Assembly (NCBI RefSeq): GCF_002410825.1
Contig: NZ_DHOS01000001.1
Location: 231,048-295,047, forward strand
Direction of reading: 5' to 3'
DNA from: Proteiniphilum sp. UBA5384
GTDB lineage: Bacteria; Bacteroidota; Bacteroidia; Bacteroidales; Dysgonomonadaceae
DNA: 64,000 bases
The stretch's first letter is position 1, and each line of letters begins with the position of its first letter. Under the pieces are notes generated by a model. The model was not told the origin of the DNA. It saw nothing but the letters and a program-made list of their open reading frames with translations, and did not search any database. Shown here in pieces: positions 26,526 to 33,847 of this stretch. A program made the translations under genes and the position numbers.

Positions 26526-28676
26526 ATGGAAAAAGATAAAAAGATGAATAATGGTATAAAACGACTCGTAGATGGGATAACCTATATTTGGGTCAATGTC
26601 TTCTGGAAAAGCCCGAATCATTTATGGGCATTGAAGGTGACAGTCTCCATCGCTTGCCTGTTGATCCCTGCTGAATTGATCTTCCATAATTCTTTTATCG
26701 GTACTACGCTGGCGCTGGGTGTGGTGGCGATGGCATTGGGGGAGACCGATGTGCATCCCGTCGGGCGTATCAAATCGGCTGCCATCGCGTTGCTTTTATT
26801 CTTTGTCGCCAGTAGCCTGGTGACTATTTTTCTTCCCCATCCGGCATGGTTTGCGGTTGTATTGGCAGTGATGTCGTTTTCGCTGATACTGGTCGGCGGC
26901 ATTGATTCCCGGTTACAGGGAGTGACTTTCGGAGCCATGCTGATTATCGTTTACACCATGCTGGGGGCCGATGGCAACGATCTGGAATGGTATTATCAGC
27001 CGGTACTCCTCACCATAGGCGCATTCATTTATTCCCTTGTCTCCATCTCGTTGTTGTATTTCAGACCCTACCGGTTATTGCAGCAGCAACTGGCCCGAGG
27101 TTTTCACTCTTTGGCGGAATATATCGACCTGAAGGCAAACCTGTTCCCCAGTGATCCCCAGATACAGGTAACCCTCAGAAACCAGTTGGCACAAAAAAAT
27201 ATAGAACTGGCACAGCAGATAGAGGCTTGCAAGCAGGACCTCTATAGTTTTTCGGGGGAAAGCAGTCAAGAAGCACTGCAGACCGTAGATCATTATTACC
27301 GTATATGGTTCCTGCTGCAAGCCATGCAGGAAAGAGCCATCTCGAGCCATGAACAGTATGATCTGCTTTCAGAGCAAGTAAAAAATAGCGAGTTGCTGGA
27401 TGGATTCGGTAGATTGATGCGGGAAATCGCATCGGCGGCGCATCTTTATGCCGACTCGTTGCTGACGGATCAACCCTATAAACATCCACTATCGTTGAAA
27501 TGGACGATATCGGCCTTGCAGACAATGCTTGAAGCTGAAAAGGATGAACCGCATTATCTTACTTTGTCGCTGCTGATGAGGAACCTGACAGGGATGGAAA
27601 TAAACCTTCGCGAGGAAGAGAAAACCATCGGGCAGATAGATGTGGCCGTTTTTCATAGCCGTAAACCGGAAAGAAACAGTTTGAAGGCTTTACTGAATCC
27701 GACCCATCCACGTTTTCGTTTTGCCGTAAGGCTCACCCTGAGCTGGTTATTGGGATATGGGTTCATGTTTTATTTGAATTTCGGGAAAGGGTCATGGATA
27801 CTGATGACATCGCTGATCGTCTTTCAACAGACTTACAGCGCTACCCGGCTCCGCTTGTTTCACCGGCTGTTCGGGACTTTGCTGGGAGTCGTTGCCGGGG
27901 TGGCATTGACACAACTGTTGCCGACGGTTCCGGGGCATATCCTGTTGATGATCGGCTCCATCTACCTCTTCTTCTATTGGTTAAAACAAAATTATACGAT
28001 TGCCGTTATTTTTATTACTACATTTGTGATGGGAGCGTTCGATCTTCTCGCCAACGAAGGGATTGCGGTCATCTTTCCGAGGGTGATCGATACAATAGTC
28101 GGTGGCGTATTGGCATATCTGTCGGTACGCTTTATCTGGCCCAACTGGCAGTACAAGCAACTCCCGGGATTGTTGTTGAATGCGGTAGTAAAGAGTCGGC
28201 GTTATTTCGAGAGTATCTATGACGGTGCTATTACCGAAGAGGACTACCTTCATAACCGGCGTACCGCTTACAATGCCGACAATGCGCTTACTTCCGCCTG
28301 GAAATGGATGCGGCTGGAACCTAAAAATGTACGCCGAAACCAGGACAGGGCTTTTAATCTTACCAATCTGAACCACGCCCTATTATCTTATATTTCCGCT
28401 TTGGGTGTACATAAATCAGCAGAAGACCTGTCAGAGAAAGAACTCGATTTTTGCCGTGATGTGAGTGATGTACTCCGGTTGGTTTCCGAAATGCTAACCC
28501 GTCAAGCCGATGAGGCGCAGATAGCCTCTTATCTTCAAAAAGCAAACTGTTGGGATGAGCAGATGGAAGTGATGATGAATGACCCCGGAAACAGAAGGGT
28601 AAGGCTTATTTATAATATAGCGCATGTTTCACGGGAATTGCTGTTGGAGGCGAGGGGGATCATTATTGATCAGTGA
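26526..28676 (+). CDS. FUSC family inner-membrane protein (YccS/YhfK-like)
   Basis: 716 residues from the ATG at 26526; a GTG two codons earlier is possible, and a GGAG sits just ahead. Two blocks of membrane helices (about 28-180 and 400-540) are each followed by a cytoplasmic helical domain, the duplicated layout of the FUSC/YccS family. Typical stretches are GSWILMTSLIVFQQTYSATR, RLFGTLLGVVAGVAL and RVIDTIVGGVLAYLSVRFIW. Relatives are related to aromatic acid efflux pumps (AaeB). The substrate is unknown. It is co-directional with the DUF5686 gene, 73 bp downstream of it. Confidence 0.9.
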   Translation: MEKDKKMNNGIKRLVDGITYIWVNVFWKSPNHLWALKVTVSIACLLIPAELIFHNSFIGTTLALGVVAMALGETDVHPVGRIKSAAIALLLFFVASSLVTIFLPHPAWFAVVLAVMSFSLILVGGIDSRLQGVTFGAMLIIVYTMLGADGNDLEWYYQPVLLTIGAFIYSLVSISLLYFRPYRLLQQQLARGFHSLAEYIDLKANLFPSDPQIQVTLRNQLAQKNIELAQQIEACKQDLYSFSGESSQEALQTVDHYYRIWFLLQAMQERAISSHEQYDLLSEQVKNSELLDGFGRLMREIASAAHLYADSLLTDQPYKHPLSLKWTISALQTMLEAEKDEPHYLTLSLLMRNLTGMEINLREEEKTIGQIDVAVFHSRKPERNSLKALLNPTHPRFRFAVRLTLSWLLGYGFMFYLNFGKGSWILMTSLIVFQQTYSATRLRLFHRLFGTLLGVVAGVALTQLLPTVPGHILLMIGSIYLFFYWLKQNYTIAVIFITTFVMGAFDLLANEGIAVIFPRVIDTIVGGVLAYLSVRFIWPNWQYKQLPGLLLNAVVKSRRYFESIYDGAITEEDYLHNRRTAYNADNALTSAWKWMRLEPKNVRRNQDRAFNLTNLNHALLSYISALGVHKSAEDLSEKELDFCRDVSDVLRLVSEMLTRQADEAQIASYLQKANCWDEQMEVMMNDPGNRRVRLIYNIAHVSRELLLEARGIIIDQ

Positions 28677-28739
28677 AAAATCTTTTGATATTCAGGGCAT
28701 TTGTAACTTGTAGAATCTTCAATAAATTTCTCATTTTAT

Positions 28740-28770
28740 TTTGTTGCAGTGGAAAATTAGTCTATTTTTG
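28740..28770 (+). promoter_or_regulatory. Consensus promoter facing the 3' end of the response regulator gene
   Basis: TTTG (28740-28743), 19 bp, then TATTTTTG (28763-28770): both boxes and the spacing are ideal. No gene follows on this strand before it runs antisense into the response-regulator gene. See the repeats at 28777-28817. Confidence 0.5.
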
Positions 28771-28776
28771 TGGATG

Positions 28777-28817
28777 GTAAACTTTACGGTCGTAAATTTT
28801 ACAGTTGTAAATTTTTG
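28777..28817 (+). repeat. Three 15-bp tandem repeats
   Basis: GTAAA starts at 28777, 28792 and 28807, each unit being GTAAAnTTTAC-like followed by a 4-base spacer. Each unit is nearly self-complementary. The array begins 6 bp after the -7 box of the promoter at 28740-28770, a position suited to an operator. Confidence 0.6.
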
Positions 28818-28896
28818 TGCGAGATGGCATCTAAAAGCCTTTCTATGAAAGATATGTGACGGAATAAGAATCGGTCAAAAATAAAGTCACCATTAA

Positions 28897-29577
28897 TCAG
28901 CAGACTAATTTATGCCCTTCATTCTTTAAGGTAAGTATTTGTATATCCGGGTCTTTTGCCAATAACTTCCTTAATTTGGAAATCAGGTTATTCATCGATG
29001 CTTCTGTTTCGGAATATTTCTTGCCCCACACTTTTTCAGATAATTTTTCATAAGATACCGGGTTATCCTTGTTTTGTGCCAGCAACAATAAAGCATCAAA
29101 CTCATGTGGACTCAACCGTTTCTCCGGGTTTGTTTGATAGAGCAATTCCCTTGTCTTGATCTGTAATGAATAGTTGTGGCCTAAAGGTATCACTAAATAA
29201 TCCTTCACGGGATGGGCAAAGCGATCAATAAACACCTTTAGTTCCTCCATGTCAAATGGTTTGCGGATATATCCCACGCCTCCGGTACCCACACCCCGGG
29301 TTACACTTCCGGTATCGATATGAGAAGAAATAAACAATATCGGCAGCGACGGGTAGGTTTTGAGTATCTCCCTGGCACAGTTGATACCATCCTCTTCGCC
29401 GATCTCCACATCCAATACCAGTATGGAGGGTTTGAACTCTTCAATAATATGGTTGATACCGGTAAGCGAATTCTGAAAATGTACCTTGTAGCCATCAGCC
29501 GTTAATTCCTTACTGGCCATATTTCCCAGAAGGGTATCATCGTCAACCAATATTACTCTAACAGGATTTTCCATCAT
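28897..29577 (-). CDS. OmpR/PhoB-family response regulator
   Basis: 226 residues. The receiver domain (about 6-122) has the acidic pair DDD at 12-14, phospho-acceptor Asp56 (ILVLDVEIGEEDG), a switch Ser in LFISSH and Lys in GYIRKPFD. The C-terminal winged-helix domain (about 130-226) shows LSPHEFDALLLLAQNKDNPV, EKLSEKVWGKKYSE and a closing NEGHKLVC wing. It is transcribed with the histidine kinase upstream (7 bp gap). The receiver/kinase pair resembles RprXY of Bacteroides. Target sites may be the GTTAG repeats at 31065-31100. Confidence 0.92.
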   Translation of the reverse strand: MMENPVRVILVDDDTLLGNMASKELTADGYKVHFQNSLTGINHIIEEFKPSILVLDVEIGEEDGINCAREILKTYPSLPILFISSHIDTGSVTRGVGTGGVGYIRKPFDMEELKVFIDRFAHPVKDYLVIPLGHNYSLQIKTRELLYQTNPEKRLSPHEFDALLLLAQNKDNPVSYEKLSEKVWGKKYSETEASMNNLISKLRKLLAKDPDIQILTLKNEGHKLVC

Positions 29578-29584
29578 ATAAAAA

Positions 29585-30949
29585 TCATTGTGGTAAGGTG
29601 ATGGTAAAAGTGCTACCTTTTCCCGGTGAACTCTCTATGTTGATCTTTCCTTTATGCGCTTTGACCACCTGTTTCACAAAAGCCAGCCCGATGCCGTGGT
29701 CTTTCAGGGATGACCGTGCGTCGGAGCGGTAAAATTCGCTGAACACCCTTTTCTGTTCTTTTTCGTCCATTCCCTTGCCATTATCAGTAAAAGAGAGGAT
29801 TACCCTGCCGGGGGGTGTCTCGGCAGTGATCTTAATCTCAGGCTCTTCACCCGCATATTTTATGGCATTATCGAGCAGGTTGCGTACACAACCGTCGAAA
29901 TAGACCGGATCGGCCAACACTGTTACTTCCGTTTCGGGTTCAATGGTACAGGAGATTTTCTTGTCGCCATACACCACTTGCAGTTCTTTTAATATCTCTT
30001 TGCAACGCAGGGTGAAAGGGAAAACTTCCGGATTTATTTGTAGGATGTCCGTTCCGTTTCTCACCATCGTAAGCAAAACGCCAATTTTGTCCGAAAGGTA
30101 CTTTATCCTCATTTTGGCGGTATGCAGCATGGTTTTCTTTTCGGCAACCGTTTCATTCTTTTCAAATATTCCCAGCATGGTATATACATACGCGAGAGGA
30201 GATTTCAGGTCGTGCACAATACCGCTCACCGCCTGCCTGTGCGCTGCCAGTAAGTCTGCCCTTTTCTTCAGCTGCACCAGTTGGTATAGCATGAGCAGTG
30301 AAATAAGTATGACTGCGACGGCCGAAAGGATTACAGTGGAACGTAACCGTTGCATATATACCGAGGGTTTGAATGCTATATGCGCCATATAACGGTAAGT
30401 TCCGGTTTCTCCTAACGGAATATTAACGGTGACACCTTTATCCTGGTCTTGTAGGGCCGGGGCTGCTTTACCGCCCACATGCATCTCCCGCGTCACGGAG
30501 TCATTTTTCAGCAGATACATGGAATAATTTTTAATCCCGTGATAATGCACAAATTCTTTTCTGAAGAGAGAGTCGATAGGTTCCAGTGGTATCTTGTTGT
30601 TTTGTAAGAGTTCTTCGGCAAAGGCACCTACCAGGAAACTGCCTAAATTTTTATTCGATTGATACTCTCCTGTATTAAAAGAGCCTCTGATCACTGCTCC
30701 GGGAGGTAATTTAGAGGGATCGAGGGGGATGAGTGTAAAATCCTGTTTATTGGCGTCTCCTTTTTTACTTATTTCCCGGGAAAGGCAAAAGGGTACAATG
30801 CTTCTTAAACTTTGCTGTAAATCTGTCTCGAAGATTTCTTTGTCGCGTATCATCCATTGCCTCACCCACACTATCTGAGATACAATGAGCAAGGCGATGG
30901 CCATTATGGATAGGATAACCCACAAGTAATTTTTTACGACTCGTTTCAT
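29585..30949 (-). CDS. Membrane sensor histidine kinase
   Basis: 454 residues. Two membrane helices (about 9-30 and 204-226) enclose a periplasmic sensor of about 170 residues. The dimerisation box is SGIVHDLKSPLAYVY with phospho-acceptor His246. ATP-binding boxes: NLLDNAIKYA (N), FTDNGKGMDEK (G1), FSEFYRS (F) and DHGIGLAFVK (G2). It phosphorylates the response regulator encoded 7 bp downstream. No HAMP or PAS domain is evident. A possible -7 box (TAGATTTG on the minus strand) lies at 30973-30980. Confidence 0.93.
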   Translation of the reverse strand: MKRVVKNYLWVILSIMAIALLIVSQIVWVRQWMIRDKEIFETDLQQSLRSIVPFCLSREISKKGDANKQDFTLIPLDPSKLPPGAVIRGSFNTGEYQSNKNLGSFLVGAFAEELLQNNKIPLEPIDSLFRKEFVHYHGIKNYSMYLLKNDSVTREMHVGGKAAPALQDQDKGVTVNIPLGETGTYRYMAHIAFKPSVYMQRLRSTVILSAVAVILISLLMLYQLVQLKKRADLLAAHRQAVSGIVHDLKSPLAYVYTMLGIFEKNETVAEKKTMLHTAKMRIKYLSDKIGVLLTMVRNGTDILQINPEVFPFTLRCKEILKELQVVYGDKKISCTIEPETEVTVLADPVYFDGCVRNLLDNAIKYAGEEPEIKITAETPPGRVILSFTDNGKGMDEKEQKRVFSEFYRSDARSSLKDHGIGLAFVKQVVKAHKGKINIESSPGKGSTFTITLPQ

Positions 30950-31043
30950 ACTCGGTGTTATAATATACTGTACAAATCTAAATAAAAAATTGGAATATGG
31001 ATATGCCGGGCAGGTTAAAAATTAATCAAAATGAATATTAATA

Positions 31044-31063
31044 AAACGGAATTAATTCCGTTT
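31044..31063. promoter_or_regulatory. 20-bp perfect palindrome
   Basis: AAACGGAATTAATTCCGTTT reads the same on both strands. It lies in the divergent region between the histidine kinase gene and the small gene at 31162, a usual place for an operator. Confidence 0.55.
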
Positions 31064-31064
31064 C

Positions 31065-31100
31065 GTTAGATTGGTTAGACAAATGTTAGTATTTCGTTAG
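31065..31100 (+). promoter_or_regulatory. Four phased GTTAG repeats (candidate response-regulator site)
   Basis: GTTAG occurs at 31065, 31074, 31085 and 31096, with steps of 9, 11 and 11 bp. Direct repeats about one helical turn apart are what OmpR-family regulators bind as tandem dimers. They sit 62 bp upstream of the small gene at 31162 and next to the two-component system genes. Confidence 0.5.
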
Positions 31101-31161
31101 AGACAATTCTGAAAAGAGTCTCCAATTTTATCTCCCATAAAAACCATTAAAAAAACAACGT

Positions 31162-31356
31162 ATGAAGAACCGGGAAATAAGTATCAATTACACGTTCATA
31201 CAACGTGCCGATGTATTACAGGGTGTAGCCATGGCACAACTAAAAGGTGGAACGGCTGATGCCGAAAAAGAGTATGAAATAGTTTATATTGACGGTGTTC
31301 CCTATTTAGTTATCAGAAACAGCGCAGGACAAATTATTGAGATGAAACCGCTTTAG
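31162..31356 (+). CDS. Unrecognised 64-aa protein
   Basis: 64 residues with no signal peptide or membrane helix. The sequence alternates beta strands (EISINYTFIQ, YEIVYIDGVPYLVIR) with a central alanine-rich helix ending in LKGG. I recognise no family. The ATG is followed by protein-like codon use, and phased GTTAG repeats lie just upstream. After its stop, a frame shifted by one continues open from 31341 to 31529, coding for a Lys/Arg/Pro/Ala-rich segment (KGQKRPVAKKPSPARKAK) that looks like a genuine basic tail but has no start codon. Either the gene was longer and suffered an indel near 31341-31356, or the tail is chance. It could belong to the regulon of the adjacent two-component system. 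Confidence 0.45.
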   Translation: MKNREISINYTFIQRADVLQGVAMAQLKGGTADAEKEYEIVYIDGVPYLVIRNSAGQIIEMKPL

Positions 31357-31858
31357 TAAAGGACAAAAACCAACAACGGCAAAACGGATTCAGAACCCGG
31401 AAAGCCAACGCTAAGGGTCAAAAAAGACCGGTAGCAAAAAAGCCTTCCCCCGCCAGGAAAGCGAAACAACCCAACATGAAAGCAAACTCGCAGGAAGTAT
31501 CACTAAACCAACAAAGAAAGGCGCTGTAAAGATAATACAACACACGGTAATTTCAAACACCCACGGGTTTGGGTATAACAGATCTTACCGGAAACTGCCC
31601 GGAATAGAGAAGAAAAGTATCTTAAGGGCAAAATCAGAATGTTTGGAATATACTCGGTAGATGTATTTCTTACAGAGATATAGCTATGTGATGAAACTGT
31701 AGAGTATAATAATCGGAAAGCAATTCCGAAAAGTGAGATGAGTAAATAGAGATGGGTGGGTCAATCTTGTAAAACGTAAGACCTGCCAAATTTTAAAAAT
31801 AATTTTCTCAGCACTCGATAAAAATTGAATGAGGGATGAGAAGCTAACAACTAAAAAA
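31357..31858. other. Gap between the small gene and the RiPP precursor
   Basis: The first half holds the open, start-less basic frame noted above (to 31529). The second half is AT-rich, with no gene or clear promoter that I can see; it should contain the promoter of the RiPP cluster. Confidence 0.4.
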
Positions 31859-32032
31859 ATGGACAAGATTAATTTAGAAGCAAAACAAAAATACATTGAT
31901 GTAGTAGATGTTTTGGATTTTAGCGAATTAAGCCAAGTACTTGGTGGAAATTCAAGCAAAGTGGAAGAAGGAGACGTTGGATGTTTTGCTCCCCTTAGCG
32001 GCGGTTGCAAGGCTAGTGATGATCAATCGTAA
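31859..32032 (+). CDS. Double-glycine-leader RiPP precursor peptide
   Basis: 57 residues. The leader (1-30) is helical and acidic (MDKINLEAKQKYIDVVDVLD) and ends in SELSQVLGG, the consensus cleaved by C39 peptidase exporters: hydrophobics at -4, -7 and -12 relative to the Gly29-Gly30 cut. The predicted core (31-57) is Gly/Ser-rich with only two cysteines, Cys42 and Cys50, spaced as C-x7-C in VGCFAPLSGGCKAS. It resembles the Bacteroidales 'GG' natural-product precursors associated with radical SAM maturases. The next genes encode such a maturase, an outer-membrane receptor and a C39 exporter. The ATG at 31859 is preferred over one 30 bp upstream because the leader then starts in the family manner. 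Confidence 0.82.
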   Translation: MDKINLEAKQKYIDVVDVLDFSELSQVLGGNSSKVEEGDVGCFAPLSGGCKASDDQS

Positions 32033-32045
32033 TTGTATAGTTGAA

Positions 32046-32109
32046 TTTGAGAGAGGCAGGACCTTTCTCAAATTCTAATGGACTTCTCTGCTGCTTGCGG
32101 CGGAGAAGT
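32046..32109 (+). terminator. Two hairpins between precursor and maturase (attenuator-like)
   Basis: Hairpin 1: TTTGAGA (32046-32052) with TCTCAAA (32066-32072). Hairpin 2: a 13-bp stem with two G-T pairs and a TT loop (32082-32094 with 32097-32109). Neither is followed by a long T run, so partial termination or mRNA 3'-end protection is more likely than full termination. This would give more precursor than maturase mRNA. Confidence 0.55.
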
Positions 32110-32181
32110 TAACCCAAAGAGATTAAATACCGAACAAAATATATAAAATAGACATTATACGCAATAAGATTTGGGATATAT

Positions 32182-32270
32182 GATTATCAACAAGTTATAA
32201 GTTCCGCATTTCAAACGGTTGATAATCAGTGATGTTTAAAACATTTACTTTCGTAAGAAACTGATAATCA
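32182..32270. promoter_or_regulatory. Inverted repeat and extra half-site upstream of the maturase
   Basis: GATTATCAAC (32182-32191) and its exact complement GTTGATAATC (32218-32227) are 26 bp apart; a third half-site, CTGATAATCA, lies at 32261-32270. It could be an operator for a separate maturase promoter or an RNA structure. Confidence 0.4.
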
Positions 32271-32439
32271 TATAAAATAATCATTTATTAAATATAAACT
32301 CTAATGTAAAAAACAAATTGAAATATGGGTGAGGAAATGTGTAATAAATTATCATTTGTGGAAAAGTCTTAAAATCACAAAATGGGATTCAGTATTTCTA
32401 TTATTAAAAAATCTTATTCGGATAAAAATATATAATATT

Positions 32440-33822
32440 ATGAATTACAACGAGATACATGTAATTAAAGGTGAGGGTATAAATGTTGTATATCACTATA
32501 AAACATTCACGATGATGGTTGTAAAAGATGAAGTTTGCCAGATACTTGAGGCTTTAAAAAGGGGGTATTCGGTAATTCAAATATCAAAGGAAGCTAAATA
32601 TTCAGAGAATGATGTTATGTCCGTAATTCAATTTATTGAAGAAAAAATATCGAAAAATGAAAATTATTTGCCACAACAGAATTCTAATAACAATAGAGTT
32701 ATAGATAGAATAACCCTGCATGTATCAAATGATTGTAATCTAAGATGTAGATATTGTTATGCTTTAGGAGGTAATTACAATCAAGACCGAGCATTCATGA
32801 ACAAACAAACAGCAAATGATTTTGTAGATTTTTGTATAAATCATTTTGACCAAATCAACCGAATTGTTTTTTTCGGTGGAGAGCCAATGTTAAATATAGA
32901 GATTATGAAGTACATTTGTAATCTGTTCAAAAATAATTTTTCTAGTGGGAGATTATCTCAGATGCCAGAATTTGGGATAATTACAAATGGTACAATTCTT
33001 AATCCAGAAATAATTTCATTTTTGAAGGAAAATATCACAAGCTTGACAGTAAGCATTGATGGACCAAAAGATATAAATGATGAAAATAGGGTTTATAGCA
33101 ATGGAAAAGGCAGCTATGAGACAATAAAACAATTTATTAAAACTGTTAAGAGTGAAACAAAAATTCCTATTATCTATGAGGCTACTTACACCAGACAGCA
33201 CATTGAAAAGCAATATAAGTCGAAAGACATACATAATTTTATGTTAAATGAATTTGGAATAAAAGGAGTAATAGTAGAAGAAGAAAGTTTAGAAATAAAT
33301 CGCATATTGGATTATTGGCAAAATTATGATTATAAGATGATTGCTGAAAATAACTTTGAAAATATGCCAATTGGATTTTGGAGTATACTTAAATCTATAG
33401 CAGGGAAGCAGTCACGAAAAATATGTCCAGTAATGAAGAGAATTTTTTCAATATCTTCTAATGGATACATATTCCCATGTCATATGTTAGCCGGAAATAC
33501 AAATAATAATCTTGGAAACATAAAAGCCCAAAATTTCTTTAACCAAAGAACTCTTTACAAATCGAGTGAATTTATAATAGATTTGCAAGACAATCCAAAA
33601 TGTAATGGGTGTTGGTGTCAATATTTGTGTGGTGGATGCGCGGTACATCAATTTTATAATAAACAGCAAAAAAAATTCCAGAAAAAGCCAAATAGCGAAC
33701 TTTGTGAAATAAATAAACAACATATTGCGCAAATAATTCTTATGATAGCTGCTCTAAGGCGAGAACCTCTTTATTGGGAAAAACTTATGGCAAAAGCTAA
33801 AGAAAGACAAATGCAATTGTAA
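32440..33822 (+). CDS. Radical SAM/SPASM peptide maturase
   Basis: 460 residues from the ATG at 32440 (an upstream GTG at 32329 adds an unlikely tail). The N-terminal 80 residues look like a small winged-helix peptide-binding domain (KTFTMMVVKDEVCQILEALK). The radical SAM barrel starts with CNLRCRYCYALGG (Cys99, 103, 106), then VFFGGEPMLN and LTVSIDGPKDIND. The C-terminal SPASM region has many cysteines (ICPVMKRIFSISSNGYIFPC, CNGCWCQYLCGGCAVHQF, ELCEINKQ) for auxiliary clusters. Such enzymes form thioether or C-C/C-O crosslinks, or epimerise or cleave peptide backbones. The precursor is encoded 407 bp upstream. The gene is very AT-rich compared with the exporter gene nearby. Confidence 0.9.
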   Translation: MNYNEIHVIKGEGINVVYHYKTFTMMVVKDEVCQILEALKRGYSVIQISKEAKYSENDVMSVIQFIEEKISKNENYLPQQNSNNNRVIDRITLHVSNDCNLRCRYCYALGGNYNQDRAFMNKQTANDFVDFCINHFDQINRIVFFGGEPMLNIEIMKYICNLFKNNFSSGRLSQMPEFGIITNGTILNPEIISFLKENITSLTVSIDGPKDINDENRVYSNGKGSYETIKQFIKTVKSETKIPIIYEATYTRQHIEKQYKSKDIHNFMLNEFGIKGVIVEEESLEINRILDYWQNYDYKMIAENNFENMPIGFWSILKSIAGKQSRKICPVMKRIFSISSNGYIFPCHMLAGNTNNNLGNIKAQNFFNQRTLYKSSEFIIDLQDNPKCNGCWCQYLCGGCAVHQFYNKQQKKFQKKPNSELCEINKQHIAQIILMIAALRREPLYWEKLMAKAKERQMQL

Positions 33823-33847
33823 ATCCATTAAATTGATAATAGAACCG

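Noticed and set aside
28824..28859. 11-codon frame after the 15-bp repeats (MASKSLSMKDM)
   Set aside because: It slightly resembles the start of some transposases but is too short to support a call.
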